From a virus, in the IMG/VR virus record IMGVR_UViG_3300032242_000021, positions 1-33,814 of that record: a stretch of DNA of 33,814 nucleotides; one strand, given 5' to 3'. Below are positions 8,674 through 17,413 of this stretch, piece by piece. Under the pieces are notes generated by a model, which was not told where the DNA came from, did no database searches, and worked only from the letters and a program-made list of their open reading frames with translations. The first letter of the stretch is position 1. Each line of letters opens with the position of its first letter. The translations under genes were made by a program, and so were the position numbers.

Positions 8674-10141
8674 TTTTGGCTTTGTTGGCACATCCTACAC
8701 CGCCCCATCGATCTACCAAGACGATCAGGAGTGCATCAATTTCTTTGCTGAGATTGATCCTACTAAGCAACAGGGTGAGCGTGGGATTGTGGCGCTGTAC
8801 CCAACGCCTGGCCTTTTATTCCAAACCCAATTAGCCGTTGGTGAAGTGCGTGGCCTCCACACAATGTCAGGTGAACAAATCCTGATTGCCGTGTCTGGTA
8901 ACAAAGTTTACAAAGTCACCACTGCGATGGTGGCGACTCAGATCGGCACATTGACTACTTCAACGGGTCAAGTCTCCATTTCTGACAACATCACCAATGC
9001 TGATGGTTTGATTGCCTACATTGTGGATGGCCCAAATCGTTATACATGGGTTGTGTCCACAAACACTTTCACAACTTTGCCAAGCACCGATGGCCCGTGG
9101 CAAGGCGCTAATGTGGTGGATGTGATTGATAACTACAACATTTATAACGAGCCAAACAGCCAAAATTGGGCTTGTACTGATTTAGCCTCACAATACTCAA
9201 CTCAGGCGCTTTACGGCAGTTCTGATGGCAGTTCTGACCTATTGGTGACGCTGATAGCTGACCGCAGACAAGTTTATTTGTTGGGCGAAGTGACCACCGA
9301 AGTTTGGACAGATGTGGGCAATGTGATTGCTGGCATTACGACTTTCCCTTTCCAACGAGTGCCTGGCACTTTTAGCCAAAATGGTATTGGCGCACGATTC
9401 TCACTCGCTAGGTTTGCCGACTCTTTTGTTTGTGTTTGCAAGGACACAAGGGGCGACTCCACTATTGAGATGATGCAAGGCTATGCTTGGGTAAAGATTT
9501 CCACCCATGCTGTTGAGCAGTCTTTGACAAACGAAATCACAAGTGATGCGTTTGCCTACACTTACCAAATTGAAGGTCATGAAATGTATGTTTGCACCTT
9601 TCCCTCAATCGGGGATGGTTTGACATGGGTTTATGATGGATCAACAAAGTCATGGCACAAGTGGCTTTATTGGGATTCTGCCAATGCTATTTATAAGCGC
9701 CATCGTTCCAACTGCGGTGCTTACTTCAATAATATGTATATCGTAGGCGACTATGAGAACGGCAAGTTATATAGCATTGAGAACGCTGTTTACACCGATG
9801 ATGGTGCGACCATTAGGCGTTTGCGTAGAGCAAAGCACCTGACTACTGACTTACAAAGACAGTATTTTGAGGAATTCCAAATCCAATTTCAGCCTGGCGT
9901 TGGTTTGAATGTCGGTCAAGGCCAAGACCCTCAAGCCATGCTCAGATGGTCAAACGATGGTGGCTCAACTTGGTCAAACGAACATTGGGTGACTATTGGC
10001 AAGATTGGCAATTACCTGAATCGAGCCATTTGGAGGCGTTTGGGATGGGCAAGGGACAGAATCTTTGAAGTGGTGTTGACTGACCCCATCAAGGCGGTCA
10101 TTGTGTCTGCCAACTTAAAAGCAAGCGCAGGGGATAACTAA
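8666..10141 (+). CDS. P22 gp10-like packaged-DNA stabilisation protein
   Basis: A 491-residue homologue of P22 gp10, the second tail-closure factor, which binds under gp4 and holds packaged DNA in the head. Family marks are the N-terminus FGFVGTSYTAPSIYQDDQEC with NFFAEIDP, and a long beta-propeller-like body (IYNEPNSQNWACTDL, VYLLGEVTTEVWTDVG, ARFADSFVCVCKDTRGD). The C-terminal domain contains RWSNDGGSTWSNEHW and a final ADRxFEVVLTDP-like segment. Length is close to P22 gp10 (472). The ribosome site AAGGAAAAC lies inside the preceding HNH gene. Confidence 0.92.
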   Translation: MPDFGFVGTSYTAPSIYQDDQECINFFAEIDPTKQQGERGIVALYPTPGLLFQTQLAVGEVRGLHTMSGEQILIAVSGNKVYKVTTAMVATQIGTLTTSTGQVSISDNITNADGLIAYIVDGPNRYTWVVSTNTFTTLPSTDGPWQGANVVDVIDNYNIYNEPNSQNWACTDLASQYSTQALYGSSDGSSDLLVTLIADRRQVYLLGEVTTEVWTDVGNVIAGITTFPFQRVPGTFSQNGIGARFSLARFADSFVCVCKDTRGDSTIEMMQGYAWVKISTHAVEQSLTNEITSDAFAYTYQIEGHEMYVCTFPSIGDGLTWVYDGSTKSWHKWLYWDSANAIYKRHRSNCGAYFNNMYIVGDYENGKLYSIENAVYTDDGATIRRLRRAKHLTTDLQRQYFEEFQIQFQPGVGLNVGQGQDPQAMLRWSNDGGSTWSNEHWVTIGKIGNYLNRAIWRRLGWARDRIFEVVLTDPIKAVIVSANLKASAGDN

Positions 10142-10404
10142 TGGCTACGGCAATTCCAAATGCCAACATTAACATCCCTTATTCGCCTTTTTTGGATGTC
10201 AACACAGGTCGCCCATCTCAGGAATGGTTGTTGTGGTTGATGAACCCCAAAGTTGTTAGTTTTACAACAAATAACACAACCATCACGGGTGGCACAATTA
10301 ACAATGTGATTATCAACAATTCCACAATTGGTTTGACAACTCCCGCAGCGGGTAAGTTCACCGATTTCACGGCTCTAAACGGGGTTAAGGGAGGCACATT
10401 TTGA
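10141..10404 (+). CDS. Small fibre/needle-like protein in the gp26 position
   Basis: An 87-residue protein. It starts with IPYSPFLDVNTGRPSQEWLLWL, then a run of short beta repeats (TNNTTITGGTINNVIINNSTI), and ends TTPAAGKFTDFTALNGVKGGTF, a module shared with the large fibre (TTPTTGKFTTIDF and final GGTF). It occupies the place where P22 carries the gp26 tail needle, between gp10 and the ejection genes. It is much shorter than gp26 (233) and has no coiled coil, so needle function is only a positional guess; a trimeric tail plug or knob is possible. The last codons include AAGGGAGG, the ribosome site for the next gene. Confidence 0.75.
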   Translation: MATAIPNANINIPYSPFLDVNTGRPSQEWLLWLMNPKVVSFTTNNTTITGGTINNVIINNSTIGLTTPAAGKFTDFTALNGVKGGTF

Positions 10405-10751
10405 ACTTGTCAGATTTGCATAACCAGTTAGAAGGTCAATTCCAATGTGATTTAGGCGTTGCCCATCATTTTTCTGATGGACTTTATGCCAAAGAAATGC
10501 ACATTCCAAAAGGCTTTGCCGCTGGCACTCATGCTCATTCATTTAGCCACCTAAGTATGTTGGCAAAAGGGCGTGTCAAAGTGACCACAGATGATTACAA
10601 TCGTGAATATACAGCCCCCGCTTGCATAGAGATCAAAGCGGGTATTCATCACATGATCGAGGCTCTTGAAGATGCAGTGTGGTTTTGTATCCATGCAACT
10701 GAAGAAACAGACCCCGAAAAAGTTGATCGAGTTTTGATCGAAAGGAAATAA
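10401..10751 (+). CDS. Cupin-domain protein (TTG start)
   Basis: A single-domain cupin of 116 residues. Metal-ligand candidates in motif 1 are H44, H46 and H50 (GTHAHSFSHLSML), and H83/H84 in motif 2 (IKAGIHHMIEA). The start is TTG at 10401, overlapping the previous stop (TTGA), supported by the strong AAGGGAGG site 7-8 bases upstream and by the lack of a nearby ATG. It lies in the tail/ejection block where P22 has gp14, so a virion or assembly role is possible. The family covers many enzymes and sugar or metal binders; the substrate is unknown. Confidence 0.82.
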   Translation: MNLSDLHNQLEGQFQCDLGVAHHFSDGLYAKEMHIPKGFAAGTHAHSFSHLSMLAKGRVKVTTDDYNREYTAPACIEIKAGIHHMIEALEDAVWFCIHATEETDPEKVDRVLIERK

Positions 10752-10752
10752 T

Positions 10753-11475
10753 ATGCCATTAGCATGGGCAATTGGAGGCAGCGCCCTCTTAGGATTCTTG
10801 GGGGCTAATAAGCAAGCTAGTGCCGCACAAAGCGCCTCTCAAACTCAATACCAAGCCACTCAAGACGCTGCCAAACAACAGCGTGAGATGTTTGACATTC
10901 TTAATGCTCAACAAGCCCCTTATCGTGAGGCTGGCTATGGCGCATTGAATCAAATCAACACGATGTTGCCTCAACTTACGAAGCAGTTTACATCGGCTGA
11001 TTTAATTGCAAACTTAGACCCAAGTTATAAGTTTATGCTTGAACAAGGTCTTGGTGCTACGGGTCAAGCCATGAATGTTGGCGGTGGTGGCTCTAATGTG
11101 GATTTGGCACGACAGAAATTTGCTCAAGAATATGCAAAGTCAGGCGTACAACAAGCCTACACAAACTTCTCAAATCAGCAATCCAACATTTATAACCGAT
11201 TGGCAAATCTTGCGGGTATTGGTCAGGCATCACAAGCCCAATCCAACACATTGGGTTCTAACACTGCAAACGCATTGAGCCAGTTGGGTATCGGTGGCGC
11301 TTCTGCCTTGGGTGCGGGTCAAGTTGGTGCGGCTAATGCTTATGCTGGCGCTTTAGGCGGCCTTGGGAACAACTTAATGTTGTCTCAATTCTTAACTCCT
11401 CAAGGTGGTGGTGCGACAACTGGCGCAGTTCCAACAGGTGCGCTTGGTGATTATTTCAAACCTGCGATTGGATAA
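10753..11475 (+). CDS. Ejection protein, P22 gp7-like position
   Basis: A 240-residue protein, probably carried in the head and injected with the DNA. The N-terminus is a hydrophobic helix (AWAIGGSALLGFLGA), then a Gln/Ala-rich helix (TQYQATQDAAKQQREMFD). It has the widespread phage motif PYREAGYGAL followed by DPSYKFMLEQGLGATGQAM, YNRLANLAGIGQA, and a Gly/Ala-rich C-terminus. It resembles phage DNA-transfer proteins and, by order, corresponds to P22 gp7 (229 aa). AAAGGAAAT ribosome site. It probably cooperates with the next two proteins to cross the envelope. Confidence 0.8.
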   Translation: MPLAWAIGGSALLGFLGANKQASAAQSASQTQYQATQDAAKQQREMFDILNAQQAPYREAGYGALNQINTMLPQLTKQFTSADLIANLDPSYKFMLEQGLGATGQAMNVGGGGSNVDLARQKFAQEYAKSGVQQAYTNFSNQQSNIYNRLANLAGIGQASQAQSNTLGSNTANALSQLGIGGASALGAGQVGAANAYAGALGGLGNNLMLSQFLTPQGGGATTGAVPTGALGDYFKPAIG

Positions 11476-11478
11476 AAA

Positions 11479-12981
11479 ATGGCAGATTTAAGCATTACCC
11501 CTGTAGCTACACAAATTCGGCCTGTGCAAGGTGCATCCCTTGGGGAAATGCTTAATCTTGCTCGTGGCGCACAACAATACCAACAAGCGGCTCAAACTAA
11601 TCCGCTTGAACTTCAACAAAAGCAACAACAAACTCGCACAGGCGAAATTGCTTTGGGTGTTGAAGAACAAAAAAACAAAGAGCGTTTAAATTTTCAAAAT
11701 TTAATGTCAAATCCTGAAGAAATTATGACTGAGGGTCGTTTTGACCCTGCCAAATTTACTTCAATGATTCCTAAAATTATGCCTTTGACTGGTGTTCCCG
11801 CCATCAATGATTTGACCAATTTGGCTAAATCTCAGACAGAAGCGTTTTCTGCCAAACGGAACATGGATCAAGGCACTCGACAGATCATTGCATCCAAACT
11901 TGGATTGCTTGGTCGTGCGGGTGTTAAAGACCCTGATCTTGTTAAAAGTGAATTAAACAATTTGGTTGTTGAAAGCAATAACGATCCTGAAGTTAAAAGA
12001 TTGGTTACTGAAGCATATTTGCCAATTTTTACAAAGATTCCGCCTGAGGGTTTACCTGACGCATTGATTAAATCAGGTCAAAGTTTGTGGTCAACTAAAG
12101 AACAACAATCCACACTTGCACCAACAATTACAACGACAGAGGGCGGCAAAACTGTCATTACTCAACCCTCAATTGGCGCAGCCAAACCGACTGCTACTTT
12201 TGGTGTTGCGGGTGGTTTACAAGCGCCAGCACAACCCGCTGGCCCTGTCACTGCGGGTTCAGAAATTGCGCCTGGTATGCGTGTCCCTTATCCTGTTCGC
12301 AGAGCAGATCAGCCTTATATGCCAGAGCCTACCGAGGTCAAAGACCAAACTGCGGGTCAAGCATATCGAGACAGCCTTGTCAGCGCACAAACAGGATTGG
12401 CACAAAACCGCAGAAATGTGGAAGAAGTTATCCAACAAGCCAACAAAATTGGTGATGAATTATTTTTTGCCAAAGGTGGTGTGTTTGGTCAAGCCGAACA
12501 AAAGATTCGCACAATGATTGGCAGTGAACAATATGATATGCTTGCTAAAGACTTGGCTAACATGGCGTTGTCAAACACCAAAGCAATGGGCGGTGTTGGC
12601 AATACTGTGGCGGGTCTTGATATGCAAGCTGTGGCAAATGGCACAACCAAAGTGCCGCCAGATGTGTTGGTAAAGATTGCCCGTAGGGTTCAAGCTGACC
12701 AAACCAATTTGGATATGCAAGCTAATGGCGCACAGCAGTTTGCTCAAAAGTTTGGCGACAACAACATGAAGGCTTATCAGCAAGCATGGAACGCTAATGC
12801 TGACACCAAGATTTTTGAGGCGATGAACATTATTCGTGATGTAACAGACCCTAAAAAACAAAAAGACGAATTAGATCGTTTATTCCCAAATCAAAGTCAG
12901 TACAAAGATTTCTTAAAAAAATATAGAAATCTTAAAAGTTTGTCAGAAACTGGGGCTGCTTCAAATAAATTAGGGGACTAA
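11479..12981 (+). CDS. Ejection / internal virion protein, P22 gp20-like position
   Basis: A 500-residue, mostly helical, Gln-rich protein with no catalytic motif. It begins with a short variable segment, then EMLNLARGAQQYQQAAQTNPLELQQKQQQ, a pattern common in phage internal virion proteins. A Pro/Ala/Thr-rich linker lies at about residues 210-270, then a helical C-terminal half (QAYRDSLVSAQTGLAQNRRNVEEV). The ribosome site is weak (GGAT), and the gene overlaps its successor by one base (TAATG), suggesting coupling. Assigned by position and composition rather than clear homology. Confidence 0.75.
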   Translation: MADLSITPVATQIRPVQGASLGEMLNLARGAQQYQQAAQTNPLELQQKQQQTRTGEIALGVEEQKNKERLNFQNLMSNPEEIMTEGRFDPAKFTSMIPKIMPLTGVPAINDLTNLAKSQTEAFSAKRNMDQGTRQIIASKLGLLGRAGVKDPDLVKSELNNLVVESNNDPEVKRLVTEAYLPIFTKIPPEGLPDALIKSGQSLWSTKEQQSTLAPTITTTEGGKTVITQPSIGAAKPTATFGVAGGLQAPAQPAGPVTAGSEIAPGMRVPYPVRRADQPYMPEPTEVKDQTAGQAYRDSLVSAQTGLAQNRRNVEEVIQQANKIGDELFFAKGGVFGQAEQKIRTMIGSEQYDMLAKDLANMALSNTKAMGGVGNTVAGLDMQAVANGTTKVPPDVLVKIARRVQADQTNLDMQANGAQQFAQKFGDNNMKAYQQAWNANADTKIFEAMNIIRDVTDPKKQKDELDRLFPNQSQYKDFLKKYRNLKSLSETGAASNKLGD

Positions 12982-15608
12982 TGATGGATGTTCTTGAGCA
13001 ATTTTTGGGAGGTGGTAAAACCACTTCTCCATCAGCCCCATCATCTGTCATTACTGATCAAATCCTTGACAGATTGAAAATGGTCGAGAGCAGTGGCGAT
13101 CCCTATGCTTTGAACAAAGAAAGCAAAGCGATGGGCGCTTATCAATTTATGCCAGAGCAAGTGCAGACCATGCACAAACAAGGCATTGAATTCAATCCTT
13201 TCAATGAAAAAGAATCAAGGGCTGCGGCTAAGTCTTACCTTGAGAAACTGGTCAAGGAAAAAGGTAGCGTAGAAAAGGCTTTAGCGGCTTATGGTGGCTT
13301 TGTTACCAAAGACCCAACGGCCTATGTCAACAAGGTTTTGCAAACGCCTACAACGCCCCAAACAAAAGCACCACAACAAACGGCTCAAGCAACTTCTAGT
13401 GATCCATTAGAAGCGTTCTTTTCTGGCAAACAAGTTCAAGCGCCTCAAGCAGCACCTATGCAAGAAAGCGAAGCGGGTGGCGGTCGTGGCTCTTATGCAG
13501 GGTTTAATGCTGAACAAAAAGGTATTGCTGAAGGCCAATCAACCCGTGGCCCAAGACAACCAGAAGGAACTGCCGTTGGTCGCATGGCTGGTCGTTTGTT
13601 GGGCCAAGTTCAAGAAGGCAAACGGGCTTTAGGTGAAATCATCACCGCCCCGATTGCTGGCGCTGTCACAAGCGTTCTTGGCCCTGCCACAGGCATTGTT
13701 GCTACTTTGCGTTCTGGTCAATATGGAACGCCTGAAGGTGTCCGTATTGGTCAAGAGCAAGCGCAAAACTTACAACAACAATTGTCTCCTGAAATCAGAA
13801 CTCCTCAAGCACAAGCTGTTTTAGGTGGACTTCAAAAAGCATTTGAAGCAACCAAAGTGCCTCCTGTTGCTATGCCTGAATTGGCGGGTTTTGCGCCATT
13901 AGCAGGGCCAGCTTCAAAACAAGCAATTGAAACAACAGGAAAAACCACTCAAGCGGTGGTCAAGCCTGTTCGTGAGGCAATGGCTGAATTGCAAATTCAA
14001 CGACCAGGCGCTACACAAGCTGAAGCCCAAGCACAGTTTCAAGCCATGCAAGCAAAGCCTGGCAGTGCTGGTGCGGCTAAAGTTGAGTTCAATCCTTATG
14101 CGGGTCAGATTACTGGCGAAGAAGGCGCAAGGGGTCAATTTCCACAAGTCAAATTGTCAAAGACTGCCGAAAATGTGCCTGTTAATGAACAAGCCACTAG
14201 AGCGCAGATTGCCAATGAGATTCTTGGTGATACGGGACAAGTCAGGCCAGGCGTGGTGACGGGTAATGAAAACACTTTGCGTAATGAACACACAAAAGCA
14301 AAGATGGCAAACCCAACGCCTGAAGGTGAGTTGTACAAACAACAGATTGCAAATGAGCAAGTGGCGCTGTCTAACTATGCTCAGAAGCGTGTTGAGAACA
14401 CAGGCGCAAGCCCATCTTTGGTGACACCTTATGAGCGTGGTCAACGAATCAATGACGCATTTGCGGGTGATGAAGGTTTGGCGGGTTTCTTCAAAGTCGA
14501 AAAGAAGAAGTTATATGACGATGTGACTTCCAAAGTTGGCGACAACCCAATTCAAACAAGCAATGTTGAGAATCTGTTTGCTGACAAACAATTCAAAGCG
14601 GGTCTTGGTTTAAAAGGCAACGAAGGCGTTGCAAGGTCTGCTGAAGAACTGATTAATTTAGCCAAGACAGTTGGCTTTAAAGACGAAATGGGCAATGTTT
14701 ATGCGCCCAATAGTGTCAATGGATGGGTTGCAGTCCAAAAGGCTTTAAACAGTAATTGGACAAAAGACAACGCTGGCATTATTCGTCAGATCAATCAAGC
14801 GATTGAGAGAGACATTGGTGCTGCGGGTGGTCTTGATTTACTTAAGAAAGCTGACAGTTTGCACCAAGCCGAAAAGACTTTGTTTGGCTCTAAAGGCATT
14901 AAGCAAATCTTTGGCGACATTGATCCAAATGGCGTTCAGACTGCCACAGCCTTTGATGCTATTCCGCAGAAGCTGAATAGTATGCCTCTTGACCAATGGA
15001 AACATATTTACGATACGGCTGAAAAGGTTGCCAAAGGCACGATTGATGGCCCTGTAGATAAAGCAACTGGTTTGCCAAAGTGGTCTGTGCAAGTTCCTGA
15101 AGAATTGCGTGTCTCAGCGCAGTCTGCCATGAACGAAATGCGTGGCAACATTGCCCGTGAGATTTACCAAGCGGGTGCTGCCAAGGCGGGTGAATGGAAT
15201 CAAAACGCAGTCAATAAGATTTTGAACGCCAGAGCCGACAAGATCAAAGTGGCTTTCAGTCCTGAAGAACAAAAGGCTTTCCACACATTGAATGTGGGTG
15301 GATATTTGATGCCAGGCGTTCACGGCTATGAGGGCGCTGGTCAGCAAATGCGTAGGGTTGGCTTGATTGAGGGCAACCTTGAAAAGGCGGGTGCGGCAAC
15401 TGGTGCAAGCATTGGCGGTGCGATTGCGGGTGCGCCTGGTGCGGCTGTCGGTGGTTACTATGGCGGCAAAGTTGGCGCTAAAGCCGCTGGCAAAATGGAA
15501 ACATCTGCTTTGCAAAAACAAGCCATTAAGTCCCAACAGGAAATGCAAAAAGCCGCACAATTAGGCAAACAATCTGGTCAAAACAAATTAAGCGATTTGG
15601 GGAAATAA
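12981..15608 (+). CDS. Ejection protein with N-terminal lytic transglycosylase domain
   Basis: An 875-residue internal virion protein. Residues 25-112 form a lysozyme-like transglycosylase: likely catalytic Glu in MVESSGDP, then GAYQFMPEQV and the closing ALAAYGGF. Such domains cut peptidoglycan locally during DNA entry. A long helical, Gln/Ala-rich body follows, and a glycine-zipper segment at about residues 804-840 (GAATGASIGGAIAGAPGAAV, then GGYYGGKVGAKAAG) could insert in a membrane. The design parallels T7 gp16 (transglycosylase on a big ejection protein) placed where P22 has gp16. Confidence 0.85.
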   Translation: MMDVLEQFLGGGKTTSPSAPSSVITDQILDRLKMVESSGDPYALNKESKAMGAYQFMPEQVQTMHKQGIEFNPFNEKESRAAAKSYLEKLVKEKGSVEKALAAYGGFVTKDPTAYVNKVLQTPTTPQTKAPQQTAQATSSDPLEAFFSGKQVQAPQAAPMQESEAGGGRGSYAGFNAEQKGIAEGQSTRGPRQPEGTAVGRMAGRLLGQVQEGKRALGEIITAPIAGAVTSVLGPATGIVATLRSGQYGTPEGVRIGQEQAQNLQQQLSPEIRTPQAQAVLGGLQKAFEATKVPPVAMPELAGFAPLAGPASKQAIETTGKTTQAVVKPVREAMAELQIQRPGATQAEAQAQFQAMQAKPGSAGAAKVEFNPYAGQITGEEGARGQFPQVKLSKTAENVPVNEQATRAQIANEILGDTGQVRPGVVTGNENTLRNEHTKAKMANPTPEGELYKQQIANEQVALSNYAQKRVENTGASPSLVTPYERGQRINDAFAGDEGLAGFFKVEKKKLYDDVTSKVGDNPIQTSNVENLFADKQFKAGLGLKGNEGVARSAEELINLAKTVGFKDEMGNVYAPNSVNGWVAVQKALNSNWTKDNAGIIRQINQAIERDIGAAGGLDLLKKADSLHQAEKTLFGSKGIKQIFGDIDPNGVQTATAFDAIPQKLNSMPLDQWKHIYDTAEKVAKGTIDGPVDKATGLPKWSVQVPEELRVSAQSAMNEMRGNIAREIYQAGAAKAGEWNQNAVNKILNARADKIKVAFSPEEQKAFHTLNVGGYLMPGVHGYEGAGQQMRRVGLIEGNLEKAGAATGASIGGAIAGAPGAAVGGYYGGKVGAKAAGKMETSALQKQAIKSQQEMQKAAQLGKQSGQNKLSDLGK

Positions 15609-15811
15609 TGTCTGATATTGATTTGGTCAAATATGGCGTTCTGTGGCAAAAGGTTGAATCTATGGAGGCCAAGATCGACAAGATGGAAGCAAACATGGAA
15701 ACCCTGATTGGATTGGCTAACAAGGGTCGTGGAGGCTTTTGGATGGGCATGGCTTTTGTCTCTGCCATTTCCTCAGTCTTTGGATATATTTCTCACTACT
15801 GGTCAAAATGA
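15608..15811 (+). CDS. Small membrane protein with coiled coil, putative holin or spanin partner
   Basis: A 67-residue protein. The N-terminal half is amphipathic and coiled-coil-like (LWQKVESMEAKIDKMEANME), followed by one membrane helix (GFWMGMAFVSAISSVFGYI) and a short SHYWSK tail. It opens the lysis cassette after the ejection genes, with GGGGAAATA before the ATG, and overlaps the next gene by ATGA. This shape resembles small phage holin-like proteins, but a structural anchoring role cannot be excluded. Confidence 0.75.
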   Translation: MSDIDLVKYGVLWQKVESMEAKIDKMEANMETLIGLANKGRGGFWMGMAFVSAISSVFGYISHYWSK

Positions 15812-16092
15812 AATGGTTTTTTGTTGGGTTGCTGACAATGTGTTTGTTGGCGGCATCTCAACAGAAATGTGTGATTGCAGACTTCTATGGCCTAAGTTGG
15901 CTTGGCAATCCATCGGAGAGACACCAAAGGCTTTCTGAATGGCTGACCACTAATGGAAACTCTTGCAATACTGACCAACTGCTTTCTATTTGGAACAGTC
16001 TTGCTATGTGGGCAGGGGTTGCAGATTCAGCAGAACTTAGAGCCAAAGTGCTGTTTTATTATGCGAGGGCTGCGGAGAGGGAAAAGAAATGA
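15808..16092 (+). CDS. Exported small protein with signal peptide
   Basis: A 94-residue protein starting at the ATG in the ATGA overlap with the previous gene. An N-terminal signal sequence (MKWFFVGLLTMCLLAAS) precedes a Cys, but no clear lipobox is present. The mature part has DFYGLSWLGNPSERHQRLSEWL, a second Cys (NSCNTDQLLSIW) and a helical C-terminus (RAKVLFYYARAAEREKK). The two Cys may pair in the periplasm. It lies in the lysis cassette and overlaps the next gene, so a spanin-like or lysis-timing role is possible. No family recognised. Confidence 0.75.
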   Translation: MKWFFVGLLTMCLLAASQQKCVIADFYGLSWLGNPSERHQRLSEWLTTNGNSCNTDQLLSIWNSLAMWAGVADSAELRAKVLFYYARAAEREKK

Positions 16093-16328
16093 TTTCCTTG
16101 CACAAATGGTATCCGTTTGTGTGGCCTAAAGAGTACGATGTCAAGACCATTGCGTTTGAAAAACGAGCAGAAAAACTAGACGAAGAATATAGGTTGGAAG
16201 TTGCGGCACAAAAAGTTCGTGAATCAGTTGAAGCGTATGCACTTGAGTTGTACGATAAACGGGCAAGGCAAACAACCATTGAATTAGAGATGTTTGCCAA
16301 TCACAAACGATTTGACAAATTTGTGTAG
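16089..16328 (+). CDS. Small helical protein, unknown function
   Basis: A 79-residue, highly charged protein overlapping the previous stop by ATGA. A short hydrophobic/aromatic start (SLHKWYPFVWPKEYD) leads into a continuous amphipathic helix (KRAEKLDEEYRLEVAAQKVR...). There is no membrane segment and no known domain. Its place between an exported protein and a two-helix membrane protein suggests a cytoplasmic partner in the lysis cassette, without direct evidence. Confidence 0.7.
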   Translation: MISLHKWYPFVWPKEYDVKTIAFEKRAEKLDEEYRLEVAAQKVRESVEAYALELYDKRARQTTIELEMFANHKRFDKFV

Positions 16329-16336
16329 GAGGTTTT

Positions 16337-16573
16337 ATGAATGACTTGCGAGAACGACTAACATTTTCTGTCACTTTGATGGTGACGGCCACTTTATGTT
16401 TAGTCATGCTAGGAATTATCTTTGCCCTGCTCATGGGTTTGTATTCTGCTGATGTGGACAACTCGGAAGTGTTCAAAGAAATAACTCCCGTACTTCAGAC
16501 GATTACTGGGGGTTTTATCGGCCTCTTAGCGGGTATCAAATTATCACAATCATTTGACAAGTCGGGTGAATAA
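16337..16573 (+). CDS. Two-helix membrane protein, putative holin or antiholin
   Basis: A 78-residue protein with a strong AGGAGG ribosome site. A charged N-terminus (NDLRERL) precedes a first membrane helix (LMVTATLCLVMLGIIFALLM), a short acidic loop (SADVDNSEVFKE) and a second, weaker helix (ITGGFIGLLAGIKL), ending in a charged tail. Two helices and a position just before a 3-TM holin suggest a class II holin or an antiholin. It is one of several membrane proteins in this cassette, so the roles cannot be split by sequence. Confidence 0.78.
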   Translation: MNDLRERLTFSVTLMVTATLCLVMLGIIFALLMGLYSADVDNSEVFKEITPVLQTITGGFIGLLAGIKLSQSFDKSGE

Positions 16574-16574
16574 T

Positions 16575-16988
16575 ATGAACTTGAGCGACCTTAATCCATT
16601 GGTGGCAATTGGCGGCAAAATCCTTGATCGAGTGTTGCCAGACCCAACAGCGGCTGCGGCTGCCAAATTAGAGTTGGACAAGATGGCTCAAGAAGGTGAG
16701 TTGGCAAAGATGGCTAACGAAACCAAGCTGTATGAGACTGAGCAAAACAACCTCACACAGCGTGTTCAGGCTGACATGGCATCTGACTCTTGGTTGTCCA
16801 AAAATATTCGCCCTATGACCCTTATATTCATTCTGGTGGCCTATTCTGGCTTTGCAATTGCTTCCATCTTTGAATTTGAAACCCGTGGTGCTTATGTTGA
16901 ACTGTTGGGCCAGTGGGGAATGTTGGTTATGTCGTTCTATTTTGGCGGCAGAACAATGGAAAAAATTGCTGATAAGGTGAAAAAATGA
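16575..16988 (+). CDS. Holin, GTA/3-TM type
   Basis: A 137-residue protein resembling the 3-TM holin family of gene-transfer agents and phages. The N-terminus (PLVAIGGKILDRVLPDP) is followed by a charged Ala-rich helix (AAAAKLELDKMAQEGELAKM), the typical SWLSKNIRPMTL motif at about residues 74-85, and two hydrophobic helices (LIFILVAYSGFAIASIF; GQWGMLVMSFYFGGRTMEK). The start at 16575 is used because it heads the family-like N-terminus; the in-frame ATG at 16554 lies in the previous gene. It would form the lethal membrane hole that frees the endolysin. It overlaps the endolysin by ATGA. Confidence 0.85.
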   Translation: MNLSDLNPLVAIGGKILDRVLPDPTAAAAAKLELDKMAQEGELAKMANETKLYETEQNNLTQRVQADMASDSWLSKNIRPMTLIFILVAYSGFAIASIFEFETRGAYVELLGQWGMLVMSFYFGGRTMEKIADKVKK

Positions 16989-17413
16989 ACTTGAGCGAAC
17001 ACTTTACCCTTGAAGAACTGACCCACACAGATCACAGAGAATTTGACAACACACCAAATGATTCGGAACTTGAAAACATTAAACGACTGGCAAACTTTCT
17101 TGAAGAAGTCAAAACAGTATTGGGCGGCAAGCCCATCATGGTCAACTCAGCTTTCAGGTCTAAACAAGTCAATGACGCTGTGGGGTCTAAAGACAGTTCT
17201 CAGCATCGGATCGGCTGTGCTGCTGACATTCGTGTTCCCTCTATGACCCCCGATGAAGTGGTCAGAGCCATTATTGCTTCAGGCATTGGCTACGACCAGA
17301 TCATCAGGGAGTTTGATCGTTGGACACACATTAGCGTTCCAAACATTTCAGGCGGTGAACCCCGCAAACAAGCCTTGATCATTGACAAACAAGGCACTAG
17401 GGTTTTTACTTAA
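16985..17413 (+). CDS. Endolysin, M15 peptidase (D-Ala-D-Ala carboxypeptidase-like)
   Basis: A 142-residue zinc peptidase that would cut peptide cross-links in peptidoglycan. An N-terminal segment (LSEHFTLEELTHTDH) typical of the family precedes the catalytic core. Zinc-ligand candidates are H74 and D81 (SSQHRIGCAADIRV) and H115 (RWTHISV); FRSKQVNDAVGS precedes them. No signal peptide is present, so export should depend on the upstream holin. It is the last plus-strand gene of the late operon and meets the minus-strand operon with a short 3' overlap. Confidence 0.92.
   Translation: MNLSEHFTLEELTHTDHREFDNTPNDSELENIKRLANFLEEVKTVLGGKPIMVNSAFRSKQVNDAVGSKDSSQHRIGCAADIRVPSMTPDEVVRAIIASGIGYDQIIREFDRWTHISVPNISGGEPRKQALIIDKQGTRVFT

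Noticed and set aside
12116-12517. Plus-strand frame of 133 codons inside the gp20-like gene
   Set aside because: It lies wholly within a well-supported gene in another frame and has the Gln/Leu/Arg-rich look of shifted codons.
15114-15560. Minus-strand frame of 148 codons under the 875-aa ejection protein
   Set aside because: It is antisense to a clear domain-bearing gene and lacks promoter and ribosome site.
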